In this document: positions 49,398 through 58,221 of the stretch, piece after piece
Position numbering within the stretch: position 1 is the first letter of the stretch
Layout: each line of letters starts with the position of its first letter
DNA from: Streptomyces ochraceiscleroticus
Lineage (GTDB): Bacteria > Actinomycetota > Actinomycetes > Streptomycetales > Streptomycetaceae
Reading direction: 5' to 3'
DNA: 64,000 nt
NCBI RefSeq assembly: GCF_000720485.1
Contig: NZ_JOAX01000003.1
Location: 186,001 to 250,000, forward strand
Position numbers and translations under genes: made by a program
The notes under the pieces: generated by a model
What the model saw: the letters and a program-made list of their open reading frames with translations, nothing else
Databases searched by the model: none
Told to the model about the DNA's origin: nothing

Positions 49398-50789
49398 TTA
49401 TCCGACATCGAGCCGCAGGAGATCTTCCTCCGTCTCGCGCCGGACGATCACCCGGGCCTCGCCCTGGCGCACCGCCACGACCGGCGGCCGCAGCGCGTGG
49501 TTGTAATTGCTGGCCATCGACCGGCAGTACGCACCGGTCGCGGGCACCGCCAGCAGGTCACCCGGCGCGACGTCCGACGGCAGGAACGCGTCCCGCACGA
49601 CGATGTCACCGCTCTCGCAGTGCTTGCCGACCACCCGCGAGAGCATCGGCGCGGCCTCCGAGCGCCGCGAGACCAGCGCCACGCTGTACTCGGCGTCGTA
49701 CAGCGCGGTACGGATATTGTCCGACATCCCGCCGTCGACGCTCACATACGTGCGCAGCCCCTCCAGCTCCTTGACCGTGCCCACCTCGTACAGCGTGAAC
49801 GCGGTCGGACCCACGATGGCGCGCCCGGGCTCGACGGACAGCCGCGGCACGCGCAGCCCCGCGGCCTCGCACTCATGGCGCACGATCTCGCCCAGTGCCT
49901 TGGCGATCTCGTGCGGCTCCCGCGGGTCGTCGTCCGGCGTGTACGCGATGCCGAGCCCGCCGCCCAGGTCGATCTCCGGCAGCTCGACCCCGTGCTCCTC
50001 GCGCACATCGGCCAGCAGCTGCACCACGCGCCGCGCGGACACCTCGAAGCCGGCCATGTCGAAGATCTGCGACCCGATGTGCGAGTGGATGCCGGTGAGC
50101 TCCAGCCCGTCCAGCTTCAGCACCCGGCGCACGGCCTCGGCGGCCTGCCCGTCGGCCAGCGCGATGCCGAACTTCTGGTCCTCGTGCGCGGTCGCGATGA
50201 ACTCGTGGGTGTGCGCCTCGACGCCCACCGTCACCCGGATCTGCACGGGCTGCCGCTTGCCGAGCTCATCGGCGATGTGCGCGACCCGGGCGATCTCCTG
50301 GAACGAGTCCAGCACGATCCGCCCGACCCCGGCCTCCACGGCCCGCCGGATCTCGCCGTCACTCTTGTTGTTGCCGTGCAGCGCGATCCGCTCGGCCGGC
50401 ATCCCGGCCGCCAGCGCGGTGGCGAGCTCGCCCCCCGAGCACACGTCGAGGTTCATGCCCTCCTCGTGCAGCCACCGCACGATCGCCCGCGACAGGAACG
50501 CCTTCCCGGCGTAGAAGACGTCGGCCTCCTCCCCGAAGGCGTCCTTCCACGCCCGGCACCGCGCCCGGAAGTCGTCCTCGTCGAGGAAGTAGGCGGGAGT
50601 ACCGAACTCCTCCTTCAGGTCGGCGACGGAGATGCCGCCGACGGAGACGACACCGTCTTCGTCGCGGCGCACCGTACGGGACCAGACCCGGGGGTCGAGG
50701 CTGTTCAGGTCGGCGGGCGGGGCGGTGTAGTGGCCCTCGGGCAGTACGTCGGCGTGACGGGGCCCTGCGGGGTGCGCGGAACGGCTCAT
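49398..50789 (-). CDS. lysA: Diaminopimelate decarboxylase
   Basis: A 463-residue alanine-racemase-fold PLP enzyme making lysine from meso-diaminopimelate. PLP Lys96 is in [20 protein letters not shown] and the phosphate-binding DLGGGLGI follow; the second active-site segment is [15 protein letters not shown]. It is upstream of hom with 120 bp between. A weak hairpin near 49349-49375 (GGACGGG with CCCTCGTCC) may terminate it. The best ribosome site (GAGGGG) is 13 bases from the ATG, further than usual. Confidence 0.95.
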   Translation of the reverse strand: MSRSAHPAGPRHADVLPEGHYTAPPADLNSLDPRVWSRTVRRDEDGVVSVGGISVADLKEEFGTPAYFLDEDDFRARCRAWKDAFGEEADVFYAGKAFLSRAIVRWLHEEGMNLDVCSGGELATALAAGMPAERIALHGNNKSDGEIRRAVEAGVGRIVLDSFQEIARVAHIADELGKRQPVQIRVTVGVEAHTHEFIATAHEDQKFGIALADGQAAEAVRRVLKLDGLELTGIHSHIGSQIFDMAGFEVSARRVVQLLADVREEHGVELPEIDLGGGLGIAYTPDDDPREPHEIAKALGEIVRHECEAAGLRVPRLSVEPGRAIVGPTAFTLYEVGTVKELEGLRTYVSVDGGMSDNIRTALYDAEYSVALVSRRSEAAPMLSRVVGKHCESGDIVVRDAFLPSDVAPGDLLAVPATGAYCRSMASNYNHALRPPVVAVRQGEARVIVRRETEEDLLRLDVG

Positions 50790-50814
50790 GGCGGTGGGAG
50801 ATCCCCTCGGAAGT

Positions 50815-51924
50815 TCACAGATGTTCGGGTGCGGAGATGCCCAGCAGGGTCAGGCCGTTCGCGAGCACCGTACCGGCGGCCTGGGCGACGGCCAGCCGGG
50901 CGCGGTGAACGGCCATGGGTTTCTGCTCTCCGACGGGCAGCGGCGGACAGGTGGCGAGGAAGCTCAGGCACGCCTCGGCCGTCGCTTCCAGATGCCGCGC
51001 CAGCCGATCGGGCGCCCGCAGCCGCGCTGCGGCTTCGAGCACCGCGGGATACGCGGCGAGTGCGGCGTGCAGGGGGGTGTGGGGGATGTCGTACGGGTCG
51101 CCGGTACCGGACGGCTCACCGGCCGGGTTGTCGGGTGCCGGGGCATCGACCCCCAGGTCACGGGCGTTGCGCGACACTGCGCACGTACGAGCGTACGCGT
51201 ACTGCACCAGGAACCGCGGATTGTCCTCCCGCTGCACCGGCCGCTCCGGCACCCGCACATGATCGTGCGCGGCGGGGTACAGCAGCACCCACCGCATCTC
51301 ATCGACGCCGAGCCGCGCGACCAGCCCGTCAGCGGTCGCGTACCGCCCCGCCGCGTCCTTCACGGGAACGGGCCGGACCTCCTCCCCCTCGGAGCCGGTC
51401 CCCTCCCCCACCGCTTCCATGATCGCCCGCAGGGTTTCAGCGACGACGGCGGCCCGAGGGCCGGGGGCGGGGCGGAGGTCGATGCGGGGGGTGCGTCCTT
51501 CCGCGGGGCGGCCTGCGGTGTGTCCGTCAGCGGACGCGTCCGCGTCAGCCGGGTGTCCGTCCACGGCCCCCGCTCGGCGTCCGTACGCCGCCCCCGCCTC
51601 CAACACTTCCCGTACGACCGCGGCAGGGGCACCGCCCGCCAGCGTGATGTTCAAGAATCCGGGCCCGGCGATCTCGACCCCGGCGATACCCGGCGCGGCC
51701 GCCAGCCGCTTCCGTACGACCCCGGCCACCTCACGCGCCGGCAGCCCGGCCGGACCGGCCAGCCGCAGCGCGACATTCGTGGCGTAATCCCCACAACCCG
51801 GCCGCGGCGGCACCCGCACGTCGACCGTCACCGGCACGTCGGATTCGCCCAGCGAAAGCTCCCGCGCTTCGAGAGCCCCGCGCACGGAGCGCAGGACGGT
51901 GCGGGAGAGCTCAGCGGGAGTCAC
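50815..51924 (-). CDS. ArgS-related anticodon-binding protein without synthetase core
   Basis: A 369-residue protein built from the two outer parts of arginyl-tRNA synthetase. The N-terminal additional domain has [17 protein letters not shown] and [10 protein letters not shown]; the C-terminal DALR anticodon-binding domain starts at [16 protein letters not shown]. The Rossmann catalytic domain with HIGH and KMSKS signatures is missing, replaced by about 90 variable residues. It cannot aminoacylate. Streptomyces relatives are, as I recall, named NrtL. It is 25 bp upstream of lysA, an arrangement recalling the argS-lysA pairs of other actinobacteria. The start appears leaderless. Confidence 0.85.
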   Translation of the reverse strand: MTPAELSRTVLRSVRGALEARELSLGESDVPVTVDVRVPPRPGCGDYATNVALRLAGPAGLPAREVAGVVRKRLAAAPGIAGVEIAGPGFLNITLAGGAPAAVVREVLEAGAAYGRRAGAVDGHPADADASADGHTAGRPAEGRTPRIDLRPAPGPRAAVVAETLRAIMEAVGEGTGSEGEEVRPVPVKDAAGRYATADGLVARLGVDEMRWVLLYPAAHDHVRVPERPVQREDNPRFLVQYAYARTCAVSRNARDLGVDAPAPDNPAGEPSGTGDPYDIPHTPLHAALAAYPAVLEAAARLRAPDRLARHLEATAEACLSFLATCPPLPVGEQKPMAVHRARLAVAQAAGTVLANGLTLLGISAPEHL

Positions 51925-51930
51925 AGGACA

Positions 51931-51936
51931 AGCGTA
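51931..51936 (-). promoter_or_regulatory. Candidate -10 box of a leaderless transcript
   Basis: On the minus strand TACGCT ends 6 nt before the GTG at 51924. No purine-rich ribosome site is present. No clear -35 box. Confidence 0.4.
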
Positions 51937-52063
51937 TGGGAGAACCGGGGCGGGTATGCGAACGGGTTTCGCACCGCGGACACTCCCCGCGCAGTGCCCC
52001 GCCCCTCACCCACCCCTCTCACGCGCCCCTCTTTGCCTCGCGCTGCCCGCCGTACCGGTCGTG

Positions 52064-52525
52064 TCACCCCGTGGGCCGGACGGCGGGCTGGGAATCCGGA
52101 TCGGCATCGGCCGCCCCGTCCACCGGCCCGCCTCCAGGCCCGGAGCCGCGGATCCCGCCCAGCAACTGGCGCACGGTCCGTATGAGCTCGACCGGCTCGA
52201 ACGGCTTGGCGAGGAACGCGTCCACCCCGACGGCCTCCCCGTTGTCCACCTCCAGCGGCGTACACGCGCTGATGATGGCGATGGGGAGCTCCCTGGTCCG
52301 CGGATCGGCGCGCAGCCTCTCGGCCGTACGCAGTCCGTTCAGCCGCGGCATCATGACGTCCAGCGTCACGACGTCGGGGCACACCTCGTGCACGATGTCG
52401 AGGCACTCGGCACCATCAGCCGCGGTCACGACCTCGAAGCCCTCCAGCTCGAGATTGACCCTGATCAACTGCCGGATGACCTTGTTGTCGTCGACAACAA
52501 GGACCCGGCCGGACAAGCCAGGCAC
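52064..52525 (-). CDS. Single-domain response regulator (CheY-like)
   Basis: A 153-residue receiver with no output domain. Acidic pocket Asp12/Asp13, phospho-acceptor Asp56 in VVTLDVMMPRLNG, and the conserved Lys in FLAKPFEP are all present. After about residue 125 comes a disordered Gly/Pro/Asp tail. It may act by protein contact or belong to a phosphorelay; no kinase is adjacent. GTG start without a ribosome site, with a -10 box 6 nt upstream. Confidence 0.88.
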   Translation of the reverse strand: MPGLSGRVLVVDDNKVIRQLIRVNLELEGFEVVTAADGAECLDIVHEVCPDVVTLDVMMPRLNGLRTAERLRADPRTRELPIAIISACTPLEVDNGEAVGVDAFLAKPFEPVELIRTVRQLLGGIRGSGPGGGPVDGAADADPDSQPAVRPTG

Positions 52526-52531
52526 ATATTG

Positions 52532-52537
52532 AGACTA
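52532..52537 (-). promoter_or_regulatory. Candidate -10 box of a leaderless transcript
   Basis: On the minus strand TAGTCT ends 6 nt before the GTG at 52525, the same geometry as at 51924, 22682 and 9872. Confidence 0.4.
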
Positions 52538-52677
52538 GGCGCGCGCCACCTGCTGCGTCCGGGTTTTCCCCACTTCCGCCCCGTGCGAGGGACCTTTCGC
52601 CGATCACCCGGGCCACGCCACCCCGATGCGCTACGACCGCCCGCCAACCCCTCCCCACCACTTCCCGAAACCCGTTC

Positions 52678-52705
52678 ATGACCACCCCCTCCGAGCTGGT
52701 AGTGT
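52678..52705 (+). promoter_or_regulatory. Candidate tRNA-Arg promoter
   Basis: ATGACC (52678-52683) and TAGTGT (52700-52705) are spaced by 16 bp, with the tRNA starting 33 bp after the -10 box. A partial match to the vegetative consensus. Confidence 0.35.
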
Positions 52706-52737
52706 TCTACCCGTCGCAAGCGCACAGCGCCCGACAC

Positions 52738-52809
52738 GCCCCCGTAGCTCAGGGGATAGAGCAACGGCCTCCGGAGCCGTGTGCGCAGGTTCGAATCCTG
52801 CCGGGGGCA
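52738..52809 (+). tRNA. tRNA-Arg (anticodon CCG)
   Basis: The 72-nt gene folds as a complete cloverleaf: acceptor GCCCCCG/CGGGGGC, D stem GCTC/GAGC, anticodon stem ACGGC/GCCGT with loop CTCCGGA (anticodon CCG at 52771-52773), a 4-nt variable loop, and T arm GCAGG/CCTGC with loop TTCGAAT. CCA is not encoded. Its 3' part from 52774 onward is repeated at 59658-59699, showing it is the integration site of the element that follows; integration has kept the tRNA intact. Confidence 0.95.
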
Positions 52810-52815
52810 CTTCGC
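52774..52815 (+). repeat. Attachment-site direct repeat, left copy
   Basis: 42 bp, from GAGCCGTG to CACTTCGC, covering the anticodon-stem 3' half, T arm and acceptor end of the tRNA plus 6 bp beyond its discriminator base. Identical to 59658-59699. Weaker similarity continues for about 90 bp on both sides' downstream flanks, including a terminator. Confidence 0.9.
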
Positions 52816-52861
52816 CTGGACCAGCGTGATCACACCGCTGACCAGCACAAGTGCCACGAAC

Positions 52862-52898
52862 AAAGGCCCGGACCCAGTCTCACTGGGTCCGGGCCTTT
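52862..52898. terminator. Terminator after tRNA-Arg, element copy
   Basis: A perfect 16-bp stem (52862-52877 with 52883-52898) around TCTCA, including GGCCCGGACCCAG. The structure is repeated with slight change after the right attachment site (59750-59784), so the element carries its own substitute for the displaced tRNA terminator. Confidence 0.85.
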
Positions 52899-53027
52899 GT
52901 CACTGTTGCGCACTGATCACGTGTGAGGAGCGTGTGGGACGCGATCGCCGCTGACCGGCTGCAGCTTCGCCTCTCGCCCCCGGGGTGTGGTCCAACTGCT
53001 CCCCTGGGTTGCGGCAACATCACCGGC

Positions 53028-53888
53028 ATGGACCTTGAGGGAATAGGTGCGATAGCAGCGGCCGGCGTGGCGCTCATCGGGATTCCGGCCACCGTGCTCA
53101 TCGGCCGATGGCAGACGAAGGCCGCCTTGCGCACGGCAGAGGCCACCAGCGAGGCGGGGCTGACCCAAGCCAAGTCTGCGTATCGTGCGGCACTGGACGC
53201 TGTCCGAGCCGAGGCGAACGCTGCTCGCCTACAGTGGCGCCGTGGCATCCAACGGGAGGCGTACGCCTCTTTCCTCCTTGCCGCGCATCGCGTTACGGAG
53301 GTGGGTGAGCGATTCGTCGCGGAAAACGAGGAAGAACTTCCGGCGGACCGCCTTGCAGCTGGGAAGGCCGCAATCGATGATGCTTTCGCGGCCCTCAAGG
53401 AAGCTCAAACGATCATCGAGCTAGAGGGCCCTGACGGGGTTGCAGCTCCTGCTGCAGGAATGGCCAATGCTGTTCAAGTGATGGCGACTCACCTCAGTAA
53501 GCAGGCAGTTTACGAGAGAGCGTTGCATCGACTTGGCCGAATGACGGACGATCCATCACCGTCCGTGAGGACGGCCGCCATAAGACTTGAGGAGGCACTG
53601 TCTCACCTGGGGCGCCTTCGCTCAGCAATCACATCTGATTCCAGTGAGCTGGACGAACATGTGGCTCACCAGGTCCGAGCGGCACAACGAACCTGCTCTG
53701 AGATCGAGAGCGAACTTCCGCCCAACACGTTCGACTTCGAAGAATTCAGAGCCCTCATAGAGGGCATCTCTACCGTCCCTCCTCTCCTTCATGATAGGTA
53801 CGACGAAGCCGCTCAGCGATTCGATGAAAATGAAGCACTCTTCGTTCGCGCTGCGAAATCCGAGCTGCACAGCCAAGTCATTGTATGA
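53028..53888 (+). CDS. Hypothetical protein, N-terminal membrane helix plus coiled coil
   Basis: A 286-residue protein with one hydrophobic helix (about 5-26, IGAIAAAGVALIGIPATVLIG), a charged coiled coil (about 28-75) and a helical C-terminal part. Function is not recognised. Third-position GC is lower than in neighbours outside the element, a sign of transfer. It lies between the left attachment site and the integrase, the usual cargo position. The ATG begins the homologous-looking part; the frame is open 35 codons upstream. Confidence 0.7.
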   Translation: MDLEGIGAIAAAGVALIGIPATVLIGRWQTKAALRTAEATSEAGLTQAKSAYRAALDAVRAEANAARLQWRRGIQREAYASFLLAAHRVTEVGERFVAENEEELPADRLAAGKAAIDDAFAALKEAQTIIELEGPDGVAAPAAGMANAVQVMATHLSKQAVYERALHRLGRMTDDPSPSVRTAAIRLEEALSHLGRLRSAITSDSSELDEHVAHQVRAAQRTCSEIESELPPNTFDFEEFRALIEGISTVPPLLHDRYDEAAQRFDENEALFVRAAKSELHSQVIV

Positions 53889-54098
53889 GACTTGCCCCCG
53901 TCACTAGGTCACGGGGCGAGCCGAGTCGAATAGTTGAGGGTCGGGATTAAGCAACGCACCACCGGATGAATCATCCAAGACTGCGCTATGGCAACAGGCA
54001 TCAACACCCAGCGAGTGCGAGGAGCGCTATCGATGCAGAACAGTGCTGAGCGAGGTTCTGTGAGCCAGCTCAGCACTGCTCTGGACATCTTCAAGCGG

Positions 54099-55211
54099 TT
54101 AACCCACTTCCGCGCTCCACCCCATAGCTCTCTCGATCTTGTTGTTGTTCTCCGCCTCGCTGTCGTCTATGCAGCCTGCATAGCGCCGGTGAATCACCTC
54201 TGGTGAGTTTCCGGCTCGCCGGGCGACCTCAGCCACGGGGAGGCCAGCACGGAGCCAGTTCGTAATGCAGGTGCTTCGCAGGTCGTACGGCTGACGTCCC
54301 AGTGGAGAGGCAGCCTTGTCCGGCGGAAGGGCCAGTGGCCGGACCTCCTGCCACACACGCCAGTAGCTGGATGAGCCGAGCAGGTCCCCTCGCTCATTGG
54401 GAAAGAGCCGACCGTCCTTCGCCGTGCCGAATTCCCCCACGTGCGTACGGAGCATGGCCACCAGGAGGGGCGGGATGGGGACTGGGCGGTCTTACTTGAG
54501 TCCCCTCTTGTCGTGGCGCGCACCCGAATCCGTCCACTTCTTGCCTGAGATCGGGCGCGTCTCGCGAAGGGTGAGCGTTCCCCACCTTGTTCCGGGAGGT
54601 CGCAGTCAGCGAGTCGGAGCCCGACTGCTTCGGCCGGCCGCATCGCGGCGTACAGGATGCACCCGAAGAACGCGACCAGGCGCCGTCCTCGGTTGCGATG
54701 GATTGACCCAACGTACGAGACGGCCGTGAGCAGTTGCGCTCCCTGCACCTCGAGAGCGGGTTCTTCAGGAGGTACCCCTCCTGAACCGCGTACACCACCG
54801 CCGTATTGAAGCCCCGGCGACGCCGCTTGTACGTGTCCGCCGCAGCAGGCATGTCGTCCACCTTGAACGAGAGCCGGTAATGGACGTCTCGCAGAACCTT
54901 CGAGTCCATGAGAGCCGATATGGGAAGCGAGTGAGCGGCCAGCCACTTTCACGCCGCCCGCAATGCCACTGGTGGTTCTTCATCACGGTGGGCAGGGACA
55001 ACAGCCCAGCGCATCGCCAACCGAACGGCCTCAAGGCTCGGCGATTTGCGGCCCTCCCCCATCATCCCGAGGGCCGCTGTGGCGAGGCTGTCCGCCAGTC
55101 CTTCACGCGTCTTCGCGGCTGCGGTGCGCCAGCGGACCGCCATGTGCTCGCGGGAGAGATCCCACCAGGAGGGGTCCGGCTTGGTGTTCTGCTTCGCCTC
55201 GGCAGCCCTTA
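54099..55211 (-). pseudogene. Tyrosine integrase, multiply inactivated and 5'-truncated
   Basis: Pieces of a phage-type integrase lie in order on the minus strand. They are an N-terminal DNA-binding segment (PSWWDLSREHMAVRWRTAAA), the core-binding part (ADTYKRRRRGFNTAVVYAVQEG), RLVAFFGCILYAAMRPAEAVG, WGTLTLRETRPISGKKWTDSG and the catalytic end PYDLRSTCITNWLRAGLPVAEV with HRRYAGC. Reading them together needs an in-frame TGA (54951-54949), frameshifts near 54775 and 54600, and an in-frame TAA (54494-54492). In the C-terminal box the usual Arg-x-x-His is DLRST, and the second His position reads Asn. The 5' end is cut by the IS3-type element. Confidence 0.85.
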
Positions 55212-55880
55212 GGGACTGATGCACGATCGGGTGACAGGTTCGGTCACGCGGCCTGGAGAGCCGGTGCGGTCATGACGGCTTCGTATTCGACAGGGGTCAG
55301 TCGGCCGAGTGCGATCTGTCTTCGGCATCGGTGGTAGGTCCGCTCGCCAGGTCATGATCGCGATCCGCGGCTCCTCACGAGGGGCCCACGTCCGGCGATC
55401 GAGGACGTTCTTCTGCAGCAGGCTGAAGAAGGACTCCATGGCTGCGTTGTCACCCGTGGCCCCGACCCGCCCTATCGAGCCGACGATCTGGTGGTGGCCG
55501 AGCGCCCGGACGAACTTCCGTGACCGGGACTGCGAGCCGCGATCACTGTGCAGAACACATCCCGCGACGTGTCCGCGTCGGGCCACAGCGTTGTTCAGGG
55601 CGGTGACAGCGAGCCGGGATTTCATCCACGCGTCGATGGAGTAGCCCACGATTCTCCGACTGAAGGCGTCCTTGATCGCGCACAGGTGCAACTTCCCCTC
55701 ATCCGTCGCGTGTTCGGTGATGTCGGTGAGCCACAGCCGATTCGGTCGGTCTGCGGTGAAGTCACGGCGGACCAGGTCATCGTGGACCGGCGGGTCGGCC
55801 TTCTTGGTCCGGCCGCGCTTCTTCCCACCCGCCGCACAAGGCAAGCCAGTTCAGGTGTCACCCGATCGTGCATCAGTCCC
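55212..55880. mobile_element. Internally deleted IS3-type element
   Basis: 669 bp bounded by perfect 25-bp inverted repeats, 55212-55236 and 55856-55880, whose core is TGATGCACGATCGGGTGACA. Only the catalytic part of an IS3-type OrfB lies between; OrfA and the OrfB N-terminus are absent. Retained ends with missing transposase parts suggest an internal deletion that could still be moved in trans. Flanks belong to different genes (integrase left, IS5-type transposase right), so no target duplication can be recognised. Confidence 0.75.
55244..55844 (-). pseudogene. IS3-type transposase OrfB fragment
   Basis: An rve-type DDE integrase core: LWLTDITEHATDEGKLHL (first Asp), LHSDRGSQSRSRKF (second Asp) and GDNAAMESFFSLLQKN (Glu). 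The first third of OrfB with its HTH_21 region is missing. Near 55354, after IAIMTW, a frameshift leads away from the expected end; in the adjacent frame the normal C-terminus resumes (TYHRCRRQIALGRLTPVEYE) and stops at 55244. Confidence 0.85.
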
Positions 55881-56265
55881 CACCGTGTGGTCGCGGGTGG
55901 GCACCAGGGTGCCGTCCACGATGAGCACGGTGTCCTTGCGGAACCGCTTCCGGGGCTGGAGCGCGAGCAGGAGCCTGAGGGGGCGAAGATGCGGTCAGCT
56001 GCGGATTTTGAGATGGCGAACAGCGGGGCGAGCTGGCGCATCGTCAAGTTCGACGCCAGTAGGTCGTAACCAGTAGTACCCGGTCTTCCAGCGGCAGGCT
56101 CCACGGTCGGCCTATTCGGACTGGGTCCGCCCCGTCACGCCGCAGCGTCGTCATCACCTTGCTGAAACAGCGCGGGCTCAGCCCAGTGAACGGAGTTATC
56201 CACGCCAGCTGCGTAGCCGTGATCACAGCGGTCACGGCTGGATCGTTCCAAACACCACGCCTCAC
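55881..56265 (-). pseudogene. IS5-type transposase N-terminal remnant
   Basis: The first part of a DDE_Tnp_4-like transposase: TQLAWITPFTGLSPRCFSKV, then NLTMRQLAPLFAISKSAADR, then LALQPRKRFRKDTVLIVDGT with the first catalytic Asp. The three pieces are in different frames (shifts near 56050 and 55990), and the 3' two-thirds is lost at the border with the IS3-type element. Confidence 0.8.
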
Positions 56266-56283
56266 CGTTGGAAATTGGGTGGG

Positions 56284-57018
56284 TCAAGGCTCCAGCGCGG
56301 TGGCCACCCGGGCCAGGCGATCGGCTGGCAGGGCGAAATGGTTAGTGGGGTTGCGGAAGGAGTACTCGCCATCGCTCACGGGGAAACCGTGCCCGGCTAT
56401 CGTCCAGCGCGCGGGTCCAGGGGCCCCTTGGTCCTCCAGGAGAGCAGAGGCGAGGGTCTCGGGGTCTTCCACGCTCGTGCGGGCACGTAGCGCACCCGCC
56501 AGGCGGCCAACAGCATCGTCGGGTACTGCATCGTCGCCGAAGGCAGGCAGCAGGAGCAACAGACGGGAGTGGGGATCGGTGGTGCTGCCGCCGGGCAGCA
56601 CGTTATCCGCAGCTGCCACAAGTTCGGGCCAGGACAGGCCCGGCCCCATGAAGTGCCCGTCATCCCGGGCGAGGAGTTCGGCATGATCCCAGTCGGGGTG
56701 GTGGAGGAGGTAGTCGGTTCCGGTGTCGTCCGCGACAGTGCGGTACACCACGTGGAGGCGGTGATCAGCAGTGAGCGGAACCGTGAATGCCGGCCACTCG
56801 GCCCGCTCCCACAGTCGCCGCTGGAAGTCGCCCGCCGCGTCGTAGTCCGCGCCGAACAGCAGTTCCTCGGCTTCCTCGCTCTGGAGACACGAGGAGAGGT
56901 GCCCCAGCCAGAAGAGCGGCTCGCCCAGGAGCCCAGCCTGGTACGTGAGGGGACCACCGTCGTAACCCGCTATCTGGGCAGGATGCAGGTCTGCGCTGTT
57001 CATCACGGAGGACATCAT
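56284..57018 (-). CDS. Hypothetical protein in the integrative element
   Basis: A 244-residue soluble acidic protein with many Trp, Leu and Asp residues and no motif I recognise (segments such as PLFWLGHLSSCLQSEEAEELL and GHFMGPGLSWPELV). No signal peptide or membrane helix. The first of two adjacent ATGs is used, after AGGGCGG. As a single accessory gene in a mobile element it could be an immunity or defence component, but nothing in the sequence proves that. Confidence 0.65.
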   Translation of the reverse strand: MMSSVMNSADLHPAQIAGYDGGPLTYQAGLLGEPLFWLGHLSSCLQSEEAEELLFGADYDAAGDFQRRLWERAEWPAFTVPLTADHRLHVVYRTVADDTGTDYLLHHPDWDHAELLARDDGHFMGPGLSWPELVAAADNVLPGGSTTDPHSRLLLLLPAFGDDAVPDDAVGRLAGALRARTSVEDPETLASALLEDQGAPGPARWTIAGHGFPVSDGEYSFRNPTNHFALPADRLARVATALEP

Positions 57019-57240
57019 GCCGCCCTGGCGCCGCGCCCTTGAGGGCGGGCGCACCAGCCGATCTTTGCGGGACAGCCCTTCGTCGCCCGCATGGGAGGGG
57101 TTGAGGCATCAAGGGGTGACAAAGGCCGAACGTCTTACTCCAGACCGTGCCAGATCCGTACCAGGTTGGATGGGGAGCCACAGGGAACGGCAAGTACTGC
57201 ATCTCCGGTCTTGAAAGCGTCCGGGACACTCCGCCACAGG

Positions 57241-58221
57241 TCAGGCGCCGAGAGGCCCTAGATCACCCGAGCTTCCCGAACTGATGGCGTCGACGTGCGC
57301 CCGCGTGCACCCGACGGATCCGGCACGCGCCTTCCCGATCGGTGAAAGCCGAGCCACGTTTTCTAGAACTTCACGTACTGCGTTACGAGACCGGAGGGGG
57401 AAGCAGCATGGCGAAGTGTGGCGCCCCGACCAAGGCAGGGGGGCGGTGCCAGCGATCGGTAGTGACCGGGACGTCCAGGTGCCCAGTCCACCAGGGACCG
57501 TGGTCTGCGTACGGTGTGGCCCAGCGCAAGGAGAAGAAGCGCAAGATCCGCAAAAAGCGCTAGTGCCGGCTGGCATCCACGGGTGACATCGGCAGCGCCA
57601 GATGCGGGCATCCGTGCGCGGTCCGGCACGTCCGACCCGACCACTCGCTGACGCCGGTGGGCCGCACTCGGACCGAACTCCTAAAGCGGGGCTCAGGAGG
57701 ACTGAGACGTCGTGGTTGACGGTCAGCTCTGCGGCGCGGGCCACGGTCTCTACGAAACGGAGGTCCCGCGCAGCAGAGAACGTGACAAGACACAGACGGT
57801 AAGTAGTTCCGTCGGACGCCTTGAGTGCGAGCTCCTTCCCGTCCAGCTCTGCGCTGACAAGCTGCACAAGCGGGATGCGGAAGTCGTCGAGACCGCGTCG
57901 ATGTACGACCACACCACGATCGTCGGCCGCTACCCAACCATCAGTGATGTTGCGGCGTGGAGCGATGAGTGCGCGGAGAGGGGCGTTCGCAGTGAGAGGT
58001 GCTGGCGTGCCGGACACGGCGCGACTCCGCTTGGGCCTCTTTCCCGAGGACAAGGTATAGGACACGCCCGGGGCGAGGCGCACAGTCGTCGTGCGACGGC
58101 CCCGGCTGTTAAGCGTGACTCGGCCAGCCTTGCCCCCGACACTCAAGCTACTGGACTTATTGCCGAACCGAAGGCGGACGCCAGGTGCGACCTTGAACGA
58201 TCTGTTGATTCGGAATCCCAT
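57241..58221 (-). CDS. DUF4236-domain protein
   Basis: A 326-residue reading frame whose N-terminus (MGFRINRSFKVAPGVRLRFG, then SLSVGGKAGRVTLNSRGRRTT) is a DUF4236 domain, common in phage and mobile-element proteins. A second, PH-like stretch (VVVHRRGLDDFRIPLVQLVSAEL) follows to about residue 190. After about 205 the sequence turns into low-complexity Cys/Arg/Ser-rich text and runs antisense to the small gene at 57408, so the natural end may be earlier and the present one due to a frameshift. Confidence 0.6.
   Translation of the reverse strand: MGFRINRSFKVAPGVRLRFGNKSSSLSVGGKAGRVTLNSRGRRTTTVRLAPGVSYTLSSGKRPKRSRAVSGTPAPLTANAPLRALIAPRRNITDGWVAADDRGVVVHRRGLDDFRIPLVQLVSAELDGKELALKASDGTTYRLCLVTFSAARDLRFVETVARAAELTVNHDVSVLLSPALGVRSECGPPASASGRVGRAGPRTDARIWRCRCHPWMPAGTSAFCGSCASSPCAGPHRTQTTVPGGLGTWTSRSLPIAGTAPLPWSGRHTSPCCFPLRSRNAVREVLENVARLSPIGKARAGSVGCTRAHVDAISSGSSGDLGPLGA
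57408..57563 (+). CDS. Small CxxxH-type zinc-binding protein
   Basis: A 51-residue basic protein. CGAPTKAGGRCQRSV and GTSRCPVHQG give three Cys and one His in the layout of small zinc knuckles found in many mobile elements, and the C-terminus is very basic (KEKKRKIRKKR), suggesting nucleic-acid binding. GGAGGGGG lies seven bases before the ATG, a strong ribosome site that supports a real gene. It is antisense to the doubtful end of the DUF4236 frame. Confidence 0.65.
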   Translation: MAKCGAPTKAGGRCQRSVVTGTSRCPVHQGPWSAYGVAQRKEKKRKIRKKR

